Both the position numbers and the translations under genes were made by a program. The notes under the pieces are model-generated. The model did no database searches. It was not told the DNA's origin and saw only the letters and a program-made list of their open reading frames with translations. 64,000 bases of DNA from Bergeyella_A cardium (GTDB lineage Bacteria > Bacteroidota > Bacteroidia > Flavobacteriales > Weeksellaceae). Positions 1 through 8,698 of the stretch are shown in pieces (position 1 is the stretch's first letter; each line of letters opens with the position of its first letter). Location of the stretch: the NCBI RefSeq assembly GCF_030012605.2, contig NZ_CP114055.2, one strand, 5' to 3'.

Positions 1-1
1 T

Positions 2-901
2 GATGAAAATGACCTTTTCATCTTTAATAATACAAAAGTGTTCCCCGCAAGGCTCTATGGAAATAAGGAAAAAACAGGAGCTAAAATAGAAGTATTCCTC
101 CTCAGGGAGCTCGACAAAGAAAATCGTATTTGGGATGTACTGGTAGACCCTGCAAGGAAAATCAGAATAGGGAATAAACTCTTCTTTACCGAAGATGAAT
201 CCTTAGTAGCCGAGGTAATAGATAATACCACATCAAGAGGGAGAACCCTCAGATTCTTATATGAAGGCTCACACGAGGAATTTCGTGCAAAGCTCACTGA
301 ACTTGGAGAAACGCCACTCCCTAAATACATTAAAAGAGCCGTAGAGCCAGAAGATGCTGAGAGATATCAAACCATCTATGCGAAATACGAAGGCGCAGTA
401 GCAGCACCTACCGCAGGTTTGCACTTTTCTAAACACCTGATGAAACGAATGGAGATTAAGGGAATTAACTTCGCAGAGGTTACGCTCCACGTAGGTTTGG
501 GAACTTTTAATCCCATAGAAGTGGAGGACCTTTCCAAGCACAAAATGGAGAGTGAAGAGGCGATGATAGATGCTGAAAACGCTGCTATTATCAATAAAGC
601 AGTAGACGAAAACAGAAAAATCTGTGCTGTGGGTACTACTACGATGAGAACTTTGGAGTCTTCAGTATCATCTAATAGAAAGGTGAGTCCATACCACGGC
701 TGGACGAATAAATTCATCTATCCACCATATGATTTCGGCGTTGCTACTTCTATGATTACGAATTTCCACACGCCTAAATCTACCCTTATAATGATGATTG
801 CGGCTTTTGCTGGTAAAGATTTCGTAATGCACGCCTACGAGGAAGCCATTAGAGAGAAATATAAATTCTACTCCTACGGAGATGCAATGCTGATTATATA
901 A
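2..901 (+). CDS. queA: QueA, tRNA preQ1(34) ribosyltransferase-isomerase, 5'-truncated by window edge
   Basis: QueA transfers the ribosyl part of S-adenosylmethionine to preQ1 at tRNA position 34, giving epoxyqueuosine in the cytoplasm. The reading frame is open from base 2 with no start codon in the window. It already matches the family there (LFIFNNTKVFPARL, then LYGN), so the GTG at 38 is internal. About 50 N-terminal residues should lie upstream, as the family is about 345 residues long. Family blocks visible are AAPTAGLHFS, VTLHVGLGTF and CAVGTTTMRTLES. A strong terminator follows at 922-955. Identification rests on these motifs and on collinear length. Confidence 0.95.
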   Translation, partial: DENDLFIFNNTKVFPARLYGNKEKTGAKIEVFLLRELDKENRIWDVLVDPARKIRIGNKLFFTEDESLVAEVIDNTTSRGRTLRFLYEGSHEEFRAKLTELGETPLPKYIKRAVEPEDAERYQTIYAKYEGAVAAPTAGLHFSKHLMKRMEIKGINFAEVTLHVGLGTFNPIEVEDLSKHKMESEEAMIDAENAAIINKAVDENRKICAVGTTTMRTLESSVSSNRKVSPYHGWTNKFIYPPYDFGVATSMITNFHTPKSTLIMMIAAFAGKDFVMHAYEEAIREKYKFYSYGDAMLII

Positions 902-921
902 TATCGGAACTCAATGATAAG

Positions 922-955
922 AAAAGATACAGACTTAGCGCTGTATCTTTTTTGT
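922..955 (+). terminator. Rho-independent terminator of queA
   Basis: An 11-bp stem (AAAAGATACAG / CTGTATCTTTT) with an 8-nt loop is followed by more T residues, 20 nt after the queA stop. Confidence 0.8.
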
Positions 956-1009
956 TTTAATAGGGCTTTAATAGTTCATTGTACTAATGTACCTCCTCTC
1001 GCATTATCA

Positions 1010-1052
1010 CTAAGTGCTCCCCACGCCAGTGGGTGCCTCGCCGGCTACGGCG
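1010..1052 (+). repeat. REP-like element, copy A (CTAAGTGC head plus hairpins)
   Basis: The head CTAAGTGC is followed at once by a hairpin CCCAC-GCCA-GTGGG and then a second hairpin CGCCG-GCTA-CGGCG, which abuts the recG stop codon. The same head-plus-hairpin architecture recurs near 11450 and twice near 34400, with different but still paired stem bases. It may also serve as the recG 3' end. Confidence 0.55.
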
Positions 1053-3143
1053 TTAGGAGATTTTTCCCCATTTTTGTTGTCTTCTGAAGTTCTTTGCGAG
1101 GAAATCTTTCATTATTTTATGCTGAGGCAGGGAGAGGAGGGGGTCTGAGATTAGGATTTTATCTACGACGGTTTTAGAGGTTTTAATGATTTTAGCATCG
1201 GTTACGAGGTTGAGTTTCTTGAAATCTACCACACCACTTTGCTGAGTACCGAGAATATCGCCTGGACCACGAAGCTGCATATCTACTTCGGATATTTTGA
1301 AGCCATCGTTGGTTTCGCACATTGTTTTGATTCGTTTTCGTCCATCGGGTGAGAGTTTATCGGAAGTCATCAGTATGCAGAAGCTCTGCTCGGCACCTCT
1401 ACCGACTCTCCCTCTTAGCTGGTGGAGCTGAGAGAGCCCAAATCGTTCGGCATTTTCTATAATCATCACTGAGGCATTGGGTACATTTACACCGACTTCT
1501 ATTACGGTAGTGGCAACCATTATTTGCGCATCTCCCGAAGCGAAATACTGCATATTTTCGTCTTTTTCGGTGGGCTTCATCTTTCCGTGAACCATCGTTA
1601 CATTATAGTCCTTAAAGAATTCTGCTACCTGCTCGTAGCCTGCCATCAGGTTTTTATAGTCTAATGTTTCGGACTCCTCAATCAGTGGATATACGAAATA
1701 TATTTGTCTGCCTTTTTGTATTTCTCCCTTTGCGAAGTTGAATACCGAAAGCCTGTCTGCCTCCCTTCTATGAGCGGTGATAATGGGCTTTCTACCTACT
1801 GGGAGCTCATCTATAACGGATACATCGAGGTCTGAATAGAAACTCATTGCGAGCGTTCTTGGGATGGGGGTTGCCGTCATTACCAGAATGTGAGGAGGCG
1901 GGTTGTTTTTTGCCCATAGCCTTGCCCGCTGTGCTACGCCAAATCTGTGCTGCTCATCTATAATTGCCAGCCCTAGGTTTTTAAACTGTACAGGGTCTTC
2001 CAGTACAGCGTGCGTACCGATGAGTATGGATAGCTCGCCAGATTGCAGTTCTTCGTGTATTTCTCTTCGCTCTGCAGTTTTTGTAGAGCCCGTGAGGAGT
2101 TTTACCTTTATTTCTGTATCTTTTAACAGGTCTGAAATCCCATTGAAATGCTGTTGTGCGAGGATTTCCGTAGGTGCCATTAGCACGGCTTGGAAGCCAT
2201 TATCAATCGCTATAAGCATAGAGAGCAGGGAGACCATCGTCTTGCCAGAGCCTACATCGCCTTGCAGGAGCCTGTTCATTTGTATTGGCTTTTTCATATC
2301 ACTGCGGATTTCCTTTAAGACTTTTTTCTGTGCATTGGTAAGCTCAAAAGGAAGGTGATTCTGGTAGAAATCATTGAAGTAATCTCCTACAATTGGAAAA
2401 GGATTCCCCACTGCTGATATATGATGTCTCTGCTTTTTTAGGGCATAGCTGAGCTGAAAGAAAAAGGCTTCTTCAAACTTCAATCGGTTCTCGGCATTGT
2501 TGAAATGCTCGATATCCTTAGGGAAATGAATATTGAGATAAGTGAGCTGGCGAGGCATCAGATTGAGGGCTTTCATCAGCTCATTGGGTAGGTTCTCTTG
2601 TATGAGGTTAGGGATTTCTTGGCAAATGCTCCTGAGTACTGTCTGGAAAAACTTTTGGTTAAGTCCGCGTTTTGTGAGCTTCTCCGAGCTTGGATAAATC
2701 GGTCGTAGGCGATTTTCTCCCTCATCTTTCCCGATGGGTTCTATCTCTGGGTGAGGCATAGAAAAGTGCTGATTAAAGACATTCACTCGACCAAAGATAT
2801 ACAACTCCCTATGCTGAGGAATCTGCTCCTTTAACCAATTAGAATATTGGAACCATACTAAGTCCATAGCTCCTGTTTCGTCTATAAACTGTGCGGTTAG
2901 CCGTTTGGTTTTTCCTGTTTTCACCTCTTGGAGGTGGGTTATTTTCCCTTTCAGCCGTATTTCGAGGGTGTTGTTTTCAGTCAGCTCTCGGATTTTATAG
3001 ATTTTACTTTTATCCACATAGCGAATGGGGTAGAAGTTAAGTAAATCCTCCACCGTTTCTATGCCCAGTACCGATTTTATGAGCTTTGCTCTCTCGCTAC
3101 CGATACCTTTTAAAAATTCTATCCGAGTGTCTAATGCTATCAT
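1053..3143 (-). CDS. recG: RecG, ATP-dependent DNA helicase
   Basis: RecG remodels stalled replication forks and branch-migrates Holliday junctions. The protein has an N-terminal wedge/OB domain (about 1-250), Walker A GDVGSGKT at about 295-302, a DEQH box at about 396-399, MTATPIPRT, and the C-terminal block ending QLRGRVGRG. The frame is open to 3221, but I place the start at the ATG at 3143 (MIALDTRIEFLKGIG), giving 696 residues, because the 26 upstream codons do not look like RecG and run into a GC-rich repeat-like stretch. The stop overlaps REP-like copy A. It is transcribed divergently from lolD. Confidence 0.96.
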   Translation of the reverse strand: MIALDTRIEFLKGIGSERAKLIKSVLGIETVEDLLNFYPIRYVDKSKIYKIRELTENNTLEIRLKGKITHLQEVKTGKTKRLTAQFIDETGAMDLVWFQYSNWLKEQIPQHRELYIFGRVNVFNQHFSMPHPEIEPIGKDEGENRLRPIYPSSEKLTKRGLNQKFFQTVLRSICQEIPNLIQENLPNELMKALNLMPRQLTYLNIHFPKDIEHFNNAENRLKFEEAFFFQLSYALKKQRHHISAVGNPFPIVGDYFNDFYQNHLPFELTNAQKKVLKEIRSDMKKPIQMNRLLQGDVGSGKTMVSLLSMLIAIDNGFQAVLMAPTEILAQQHFNGISDLLKDTEIKVKLLTGSTKTAERREIHEELQSGELSILIGTHAVLEDPVQFKNLGLAIIDEQHRFGVAQRARLWAKNNPPPHILVMTATPIPRTLAMSFYSDLDVSVIDELPVGRKPIITAHRREADRLSVFNFAKGEIQKGRQIYFVYPLIEESETLDYKNLMAGYEQVAEFFKDYNVTMVHGKMKPTEKDENMQYFASGDAQIMVATTVIEVGVNVPNASVMIIENAERFGLSQLHQLRGRVGRGAEQSFCILMTSDKLSPDGRKRIKTMCETNDGFKISEVDMQLRGPGDILGTQQSGVVDFKKLNLVTDAKIIKTSKTVVDKILISDPLLSLPQHKIMKDFLAKNFRRQQKWGKIS

Positions 3144-3345
3144 CCCAGCAAAATTGAGCGCCGAATTTCGGAAAAAATATCCAAATGGGTAGCACAGCTT
3201 CCAGCTGAGGGATCTATCCACTCGCGTGGGGATCCTTTATTTTTAAGTTCATCATCTGCGAGGTGCGTGAGGGGATTTGTGGCAAGAGTTTTAAAAGAAA
3301 AATCCTTCGCTTAAAACCTCAAGCCTACTGCTTATCACTTATAAG

Positions 3346-3376
3346 TTGCAAAGCGAATAAAAAAAACATACTTTTG
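3346..3376 (+). promoter_or_regulatory. Promoter of lolD (leaderless type)
   Basis: A TTG at 3346-3348 lies 20 nt upstream of TACTTTTG (3369-3376), which fits the Bacteroidetes -33/-7 arrangement. Only 5 nt separate the -7 box from the lolD ATG, so the transcript should begin at or next to the start codon. Confidence 0.75.
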
Positions 3377-3381
3377 GGGCT

Positions 3382-4047
3382 ATGATTGTAGCAAAGAATA
3401 TCCATAAATTCTACGGAGATTTAGAGGTACTGAAAGGCGTAGATATACATATAAAAGAAGGAGAAGTGGTCTCCATAGTAGGGGAGTCGGGAGCGGGGAA
3501 ATCTACTCTTTTGCAGATTCTTGGGACATTAGACCTGCCGAGCAATCCTCAGCTGTATGGTACTGAGATTAGCATTGCCGAGCAATCTTTCCTCACGATG
3601 AAAGATAAGGAACTCTCCAAATTCAGAAATAAAAATATAGGCTTTGTTTTTCAGTTTCATCAGCTCTTGCCAGAATTTACGGCACTGGAAAATGTAGTCT
3701 TACCGATTAGAATCTCTGGCAACAAGTGGAATGATTATATCGATAAAGCCCTTACTCTGTTTGAAGATTTGAAAATTATAGACAGGCTCCACCATAAGCC
3801 AAATCAGCTCTCAGGAGGGGAAGCACAGAGGGTTGCCGTAGCCCGTGCACTTATTAATTCTCCAAAAATTATCTTTGCCGACGAGCCTACGGGAAACCTC
3901 GACTCTAAAAATGCCGATGACCTGCATCATCTGTTCTTTGATTTGAGGGATAAATACAATCAGACCTTCGTCATTGTAACCCATAATAAAGAACTTGCAG
4001 AGATTACCGACAGGAAGCTGGTGATGAAGGATGGGCTTATCATTTAA
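3382..4047 (+). CDS. lolD: LolD-like ABC transporter ATP-binding protein
   Basis: This is a 221-residue ATPase of the LolD/MacB subfamily. LolD powers release of lipoproteins from the inner membrane for transfer to the outer membrane. Visible are Walker A GESGAGKST (34-42), a Q-loop (FQFHQLLPEFTALENV), the signature LSGGEAQ (143-149), Walker B IIFADEPT followed by the D-loop, and the switch His at about 201. No permease gene is adjacent, so the partner LolC/E must be encoded elsewhere. A FtsE- or MacB-type role cannot be fully excluded from sequence. Its promoter sits 5 nt before the ATG. Confidence 0.85.
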   Translation: MIVAKNIHKFYGDLEVLKGVDIHIKEGEVVSIVGESGAGKSTLLQILGTLDLPSNPQLYGTEISIAEQSFLTMKDKELSKFRNKNIGFVFQFHQLLPEFTALENVVLPIRISGNKWNDYIDKALTLFEDLKIIDRLHHKPNQLSGGEAQRVAVARALINSPKIIFADEPTGNLDSKNADDLHHLFFDLRDKYNQTFVIVTHNKELAEITDRKLVMKDGLII

Positions 4048-4063
4048 AGTGAAAGAAATACTG

Positions 4064-4071
4064 TATATTTG
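4064..4071 (+). promoter_or_regulatory. -7 promoter box (TATATTTG) for mrp
   Basis: TATATTTG fits the TAnnTTTG consensus and lies 21 nt before the mrp ATG. No clear -33 TTG is visible. Confidence 0.5.
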
Positions 4072-4092
4072 TAATTAAATTTTTAAAATAAG

Positions 4093-5196
4093 ATGTTGAC
4101 GAAAGCAAAAATTCAGGACTTCCTGAAAGAAATAGAAGTAGATGATCTTGTGCATAACATACAGATTATGGGTGATGATGTGTATATTGATATGACAGCG
4201 CACTCCCCAGCAATGCACGAAAAGAAAAAGTTAGAAGTAGCAATGAAGCAGGCCTTCACTGCAGAATTTGGAGAGAATATCAACCTTAAACTGAAAATCA
4301 ATTCCCCTGAGCCATCAGAAGTTCAGAAGAATCAGATTAAAGGAAAAGAAATTCCAGGTATTAAGAATATCATTGCCATAGCTTCAGGAAAAGGAGGCGT
4401 AGGTAAATCTACCGTAGCAGCAAACCTTGCTGTAACTTTGGCTAAGATGGGCTTCCAAGTAGGACTGTTGGATGCCGATATCTACGGTCCCTCTATCCCT
4501 ACAATGTTTGATACTGTAGGAGAAAAACCTTTCTCGGTAAATGTAAATGGTAAAAATCTGATGCAACCATTGGAAAACTATGGTGTAAAAATACTCTCTA
4601 TTGGATATTTTTCTGGTTCTAACCAAGCTGTAGTGTGGAGAGGACCAATGGCATCCAAAGCACTTCAGCAACTTATCCGTGATGCTAATTGGGGTGAGCT
4701 GGATTTCCTCCTTATAGACCTGCCACCAGGTACGGGAGATATTCACCTGTCCATCGTTCAGGAAGTGCCGGTTACAGGAGCGGTTATCGTGAGCACTCCA
4801 CAGCATGTAGCCCTTGCAGATGTGAAGAAAGGTATCGCTATGTTTACAATGGAGAGCATCAATATCCCTGTATTGGGGCTTATAGAGAATATGTCTTACT
4901 TCACTCCTGAGGAGCTTCCGAATAATAAATACTATATTTTTGGTAAGGAAGGAGCTCAGAACCTAGCCAGAGATTTAAATATTCCAGTGCTTGGAGAGAT
5001 TCCTCTTATTCAGAGTGTGAGAGAGTCGGGAGATGTGGGCAGACCTGCAGCATTACAAGAAGGAACATTGGTAGCAAATATCTATAAGGAAACTGCACAG
5101 AATATGGTGGAAAGCCTTGTAGAGAGAAATACCAATCTACCACCTACCGAAGCGGTAAAGATTACCACTATGGCAGGTTGCTCTACTAAAAAATAA
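4093..5196 (+). CDS. mrp: Mrp/ApbC/NBP35-family P-loop ATPase, Fe-S cluster carrier
   Basis: Mrp-family proteins bind and deliver Fe-S clusters in the cytoplasm. The 367-residue protein has an N-terminal MIP18/DUF59-like domain (about 1-85) and a deviant Walker A GKGGVGKST at 99-107, followed by the DADIYGPSIPTM and LPPGTGD blocks. Where many homologues carry a CxxC pair after the NMSYF block, this one reads ENMSYFTPEELPNNKYYIFG with no cysteines. A single Cys is present near the C-terminus (AGCSTKK). The NifU-domain gene 33 nt downstream supports an Fe-S role. Confidence 0.9.
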   Translation: MLTKAKIQDFLKEIEVDDLVHNIQIMGDDVYIDMTAHSPAMHEKKKLEVAMKQAFTAEFGENINLKLKINSPEPSEVQKNQIKGKEIPGIKNIIAIASGKGGVGKSTVAANLAVTLAKMGFQVGLLDADIYGPSIPTMFDTVGEKPFSVNVNGKNLMQPLENYGVKILSIGYFSGSNQAVVWRGPMASKALQQLIRDANWGELDFLLIDLPPGTGDIHLSIVQEVPVTGAVIVSTPQHVALADVKKGIAMFTMESINIPVLGLIENMSYFTPEELPNNKYYIFGKEGAQNLARDLNIPVLGEIPLIQSVRESGDVGRPAALQEGTLVANIYKETAQNMVESLVERNTNLPPTEAVKITTMAGCSTKK

Positions 5197-5229
5197 TTTT
5201 GTAAAATTGCAAATTCAAACAATAATTTT

Positions 5230-5490
5230 ATGAGAAAAGAGAAAGACCTTGAGGAACACGAAGAAACGGTAACGAGAGTCCTCGAAGCATTGGAAAGTAT
5301 CCGTCCATTCTTACATAAAGATGGTGGGGATATAGAACTGATAGATGTAGTAGACGATAAGGTCTATGTAAGGCTTCTCGGGAACTGCAACGGTTGCCCT
5401 GTGAGTTTCTCTACTATGAAGCTCGGTGTAGAGACCACCATTAAGCAAATGGCACCAGAGATAAATGAAGTTCTAAGTGTAGAAGGATAG
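5230..5490 (+). CDS. NifU C-terminal-domain protein (Fe-S scaffold/carrier)
   Basis: This is an 86-residue stand-alone NifU-like (NfuA-type) domain. The cluster-binding motif CNGC (Cys53, Cys56) is preceded by the typical RPFLHKDGGDIELI block. Such proteins carry Fe-S clusters to target enzymes. It probably forms an operon with mrp (33-nt gap) and ends at a strong terminator (5497-5527). Confidence 0.92.
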   Translation: MRKEKDLEEHEETVTRVLEALESIRPFLHKDGGDIELIDVVDDKVYVRLLGNCNGCPVSFSTMKLGVETTIKQMAPEINEVLSVEG

Positions 5491-5496
5491 ACACAG

Positions 5497-5527
5497 AAAA
5501 AGCGAACTCTGAGAAGTTCGCTTTTTT
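5497..5527 (+). terminator. Rho-independent terminator of mrp-nifU-like operon
   Basis: A 12-bp stem AAAAAGCGAACT / AGTTCGCTTTTT with a 6-nt loop ends in T residues, just after the stop codon at 5490. It may be used in both directions, since the SRP RNA gene ends nearby on the other strand. Confidence 0.8.
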
Positions 5528-5558
5528 GTATCAATCTGAACAAAGGGAAATAAAAAAT

Positions 5559-5651
5559 GGCAAGCTACCTAAATCACACCGCTACGACCGATTACCTTTG
5601 CTGCGTTCCCACCCTGGAGGATTCTCAGGAGCTGGTTGTTTAGGACTTGCC
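5559..5651 (-). ncRNA. ffs: Signal recognition particle RNA (4.5S, small bacterial type)
   Basis: Read on the minus strand the ends pair (GGCAAGTCCTA with TAGGTAGCTTGCC). The conserved SRP apical hairpin is visible as TCCTCCAGGGTGGGAACGCA followed by GCAAAGGTAA, which is the Ffh-binding part. The length of about 93 nt suits the small SRP RNA of Gram-negative bacteria. Its protein partner ffh is encoded at 51156-52529. The next plus-strand gene begins at 5728. Confidence 0.9.
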
Positions 5652-5727
5652 GGTGCAAATATAAATCAAAAATTCAAAAAACAAAATCAAAAATTATAAA
5701 CTCACTAATAAAGATCGTATTTAGACT

Positions 5728-6351
5728 ATGACAAAGAATGTTTACACTATTGGTTTTTTGATATTTATTATCATCATAGCCGTATTCTTTATTACCAATA
5801 TTTTTTTCAGAGATATTCATTATTATAATACAAGTGTTTTGCTCAATGCTTTCTTTGTGCCTTTCATTTGTGCAGTGGGGGCGTACCTCTCTGTAACGGC
5901 TTACAGCAGGTATAAGAAAGTTTTATCTTTCAAGGAGGCTTTCGGTAGGGCATTTATGCCGATGTTTGTAGCAGGTGTCCTCTCCTTATCCTTTATCTAT
6001 ACCTACATTAGCTATATAGATACAGACACGAAGGATTTGCTTAATCATCAATATATAGAGAGCTATAAGCAATCTCTCGAAGATGAATACCAAAAAGCCA
6101 AAGAAATCATTAAACCAGATACCGATGAAATGAAAGATTTGGAGGAAAAATATGCAGAAGGAAAGCTGAGAATAGAAGCGAAAGAGAATAAGAAAGAAGA
6201 TATGTTTTCCTTTGAGTACTTTGTTTATATTTTTGGAGGCTTTAATCTGTTTTTCATTATTCTATCGGTGTTTTTCGGGAGTTTTTTCAGGAGTAAAAAA
6301 GATGAAAAAATTTTACATCATTCTTTTGCTCTGCGCGACGGGGAGAAGTAA
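5728..6351 (+). CDS. DUF4199-type integral membrane protein
   Basis: This 207-residue protein has hydrophobic segments at about 6-27, 37-57, 77-95 and 163-187. A charged, Glu/Lys-rich region (about 105-158) lies between the third and fourth. The layout and the FKEAFGRAF-like block between helices match the DUF4199 family, which is common in Bacteroidetes and has no known function. The gene lies alone, 65 nt before the S9 peptidase. Confidence 0.7.
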   Translation: MTKNVYTIGFLIFIIIIAVFFITNIFFRDIHYYNTSVLLNAFFVPFICAVGAYLSVTAYSRYKKVLSFKEAFGRAFMPMFVAGVLSLSFIYTYISYIDTDTKDLLNHQYIESYKQSLEDEYQKAKEIIKPDTDEMKDLEEKYAEGKLRIEAKENKKEDMFSFEYFVYIFGGFNLFFIILSVFFGSFFRSKKDEKILHHSFALRDGEK

Positions 6352-6416
6352 TTTTACATCAGGTTAAAAACTGTGTAACGAAGTTTAATAAATAAAAAAA
6401 TCAATAAATCATCAAG

Positions 6417-8567
6417 ATGAGAATACACAAAATTGCATTAACTCTATTGTTTTCGGGGAGTTTATTATTTGCACAACAAAAATTAACGATGAATGAAGCC
6501 ATACTTGGGCTTCGCTCAAATCTTAGGGTAGAGAATTACTGGTATCCTGCGTGGATAAAGAATTCTAACAGCCTTACTTATTTCAAAAATGGGGAGTATC
6601 TGCTCACCAATGCAGAGACTCAAAAGACCGAAACTCTACTTACATTAAATGATATTAATACTCATCTGCCCAAGCAGGAGCAGCTGAGCTACTTACCTTT
6701 GGTGGTGTTTAATACCGCAGATTCTGGCTATTTCAAGAATGAGAATACTTATTATAAAATTAAGAGAAATAATGCTCAGTGGTCGGTGGAGAAATGGCTT
6801 GAAGTCCCTGCCGATGCACAGAATGAAGAGGTTGTTTTGGATAAATCTATGGTCGTTTACACCGTAAAGAACAATCTCTACTACAAAACAGAAAGGGGAG
6901 AGGTGGCTATTACCTCAGATAAGGAGGAGAATATCGTAAATGGTTCTGCCGTTCATAGAAATGAATTTGGCATAGATAAAGGGATTTTTATTTCGCCAGA
7001 TAAAACCAAAATCGCCTTTTACAGAATGGATCAAACGATGGTGGAAGATTATCCTGTCATTGACTGGTCGGTGGTAGCGGCTAAGAATCAAAATATAAAA
7101 TACCCTATGGCTGGGCGAACTTCTCATCAGGTAGTCTTGGGAGTGTATGATATCCCTACGGGAAAGACGGTTTATATGAATACAGAAGGTGATAAGGAGC
7201 AATATCTAACCGTTATTTCGTGGCAACCAAACTCTAAGAATGTGTTTATCGGGGTGCTCAATAGAAAGCAAAACCACCTGAAGATGAACCTCTACAATGC
7301 AGATAATGGTCAATTCATTAAAACCCTCTTTGAAGAGAAATCCGATAAGTATGTAGAGCCACAGCAGCCTCTTGTTTTTCTTCCGAATTCGGAGAAAGAT
7401 TTCATCTGGCAAAGCCAGAGAACGGGCTATAATCACCTCTTCCATTATAATGTAGATAAAGGCCTCGTAAGGCAAGTTACCAAAGGCGACTGGTTGGTAA
7501 CCGATCTCCTCGGTTTTAATGCTAAGAAAAAGGAAATCTACTTTATTTCTACTAAGGAAACTCCACTTGACAGGCATTTGTATAAGGTAAACTGGTCTTC
7601 TGGTAAGGTAGAAAAGCTCAATAAAGAGGCGGGCACGCATTACGGTGTGCTTTCAGACAATGGAGATTATCTTTTTGACTCTTATTCTAATGAAGAAGTC
7701 CCAAGGAAAATAGATATTATAGAGACTCAAAAGAAATCAAATACCAATTTACTTACAGCGAGCAATCCTCTCACAGGCTACACTCAGGCGGAAGTGAAAA
7801 ACATCACACTAAAAGCAGAAGATGGCACCCCTCTTTATGCCAAGCTGATGCTCCCTAAGGACTTTGATGCCACTAAAAAATACCCTGTTATTGTCTATCT
7901 CTACAATGGACCTCACGCACAGCTCATCACCAATTCATTCCCTAAGTCTGGAAACCTGTGGTATGACTATCTCACGCAGAAGGGTTATATTGTATTCTCT
8001 ATGGATGGTAGAGGTTCCTCAAACAGAGGGCTGAAATTTGAGCAGGCAGTATATAAAAACTTGGGAGAAACCGAGATGAAAGACCAGCTCAAAGGAGTAG
8101 AGTATCTCAAAACGCTCCCTTATGTAGATGCCAGCAGAATGGGCGTACACGGCTGGAGCTTCGGTGGGTTTATGACTACCAGCCTGATGCTAAAACACCC
8201 CGATGTATTTAAAGTAGGAGTAGCAGGAGGCCCCGTAATGGACTGGAATATGTACGAAATAATGTACACCGAGAGGTATATGGCTTCTCCGCAGGATAAT
8301 CCAGAGGGGTACAAACAATCCAACCTCCTTGATAAGGTAGAGAACCTGAAAGGAAAACTCCTCTTAATACACGGTGCACAGGATGATGTAGTCGTTTGGC
8401 AGCATTCCATCAACTTCCTGAAATCTGCAGTAGATAGAAATGTGCAGCTTGATTACTTCGTCTATCCAGGGCACGCACACAATGTGATGGGGAGAGACAG
8501 GGTACACCTGATGCAGAAAATCACCGATTATTTTGACTTGTATCTAAAGCCCGAAAAAGACAACTAA
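6417..8567 (+). CDS. S9B-family dipeptidyl peptidase IV-like serine protease, exported
   Basis: This 716-residue exported exopeptidase begins with a Sec signal peptide (about 1-19, ending SLLFAQ). An eight-bladed beta-propeller of the DPP-IV N-terminal type covers about 50-460. A C-terminal alpha/beta-hydrolase domain carries nucleophile Ser581 in GWSFGGF, an acid Asp at about 656 in HGAQDD and a His at about 688 in GHAHN. DPP-IV enzymes release Xaa-Pro or Xaa-Ala dipeptides from peptide N-termini, here probably in the periplasm for peptide nutrition. A terminator follows at 8576-8606. A second S9 enzyme is encoded at 60102-62099. Confidence 0.92.
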   Translation: MRIHKIALTLLFSGSLLFAQQKLTMNEAILGLRSNLRVENYWYPAWIKNSNSLTYFKNGEYLLTNAETQKTETLLTLNDINTHLPKQEQLSYLPLVVFNTADSGYFKNENTYYKIKRNNAQWSVEKWLEVPADAQNEEVVLDKSMVVYTVKNNLYYKTERGEVAITSDKEENIVNGSAVHRNEFGIDKGIFISPDKTKIAFYRMDQTMVEDYPVIDWSVVAAKNQNIKYPMAGRTSHQVVLGVYDIPTGKTVYMNTEGDKEQYLTVISWQPNSKNVFIGVLNRKQNHLKMNLYNADNGQFIKTLFEEKSDKYVEPQQPLVFLPNSEKDFIWQSQRTGYNHLFHYNVDKGLVRQVTKGDWLVTDLLGFNAKKKEIYFISTKETPLDRHLYKVNWSSGKVEKLNKEAGTHYGVLSDNGDYLFDSYSNEEVPRKIDIIETQKKSNTNLLTASNPLTGYTQAEVKNITLKAEDGTPLYAKLMLPKDFDATKKYPVIVYLYNGPHAQLITNSFPKSGNLWYDYLTQKGYIVFSMDGRGSSNRGLKFEQAVYKNLGETEMKDQLKGVEYLKTLPYVDASRMGVHGWSFGGFMTTSLMLKHPDVFKVGVAGGPVMDWNMYEIMYTERYMASPQDNPEGYKQSNLLDKVENLKGKLLLIHGAQDDVVVWQHSINFLKSAVDRNVQLDYFVYPGHAHNVMGRDRVHLMQKITDYFDLYLKPEKDN

Positions 8568-8575
8568 TCCCTAAG

Positions 8576-8606
8576 GAAGATAGCCAGTGTGCTATCTTCT
8601 TTTTTT
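8576..8606 (+). terminator. Rho-independent terminator of the S9 peptidase gene
   Basis: Stem GAAGATAGC / GCTATCTTC with a 6-nt loop, followed by a run of seven T. Confidence 0.85.
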
Positions 8607-8676
8607 ATAATGATAATAAATATTTGCCTCAGCCCATCCCCATACCTCCTTTTTTTGGTAGCAAAATCTATTTAAT

Positions 8677-8684
8677 TAAATTTG
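8677..8684 (+). promoter_or_regulatory. -7 promoter box (TAAATTTG) for mtaB
   Basis: TAnnTTTG box 14 nt before the ATG at 8699. Its position supports 8699 rather than the upstream in-frame ATG at 8624 as the start. Confidence 0.65.
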
Positions 8685-8698
8685 CCCACTTAAATATT

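Noticed and set aside
3144..3221. Upstream 26 codons as the real N-terminus of RecG
   Set aside because: They do not match RecG, while MIALDTRIEFLKGIG at 3143 is the usual family start.
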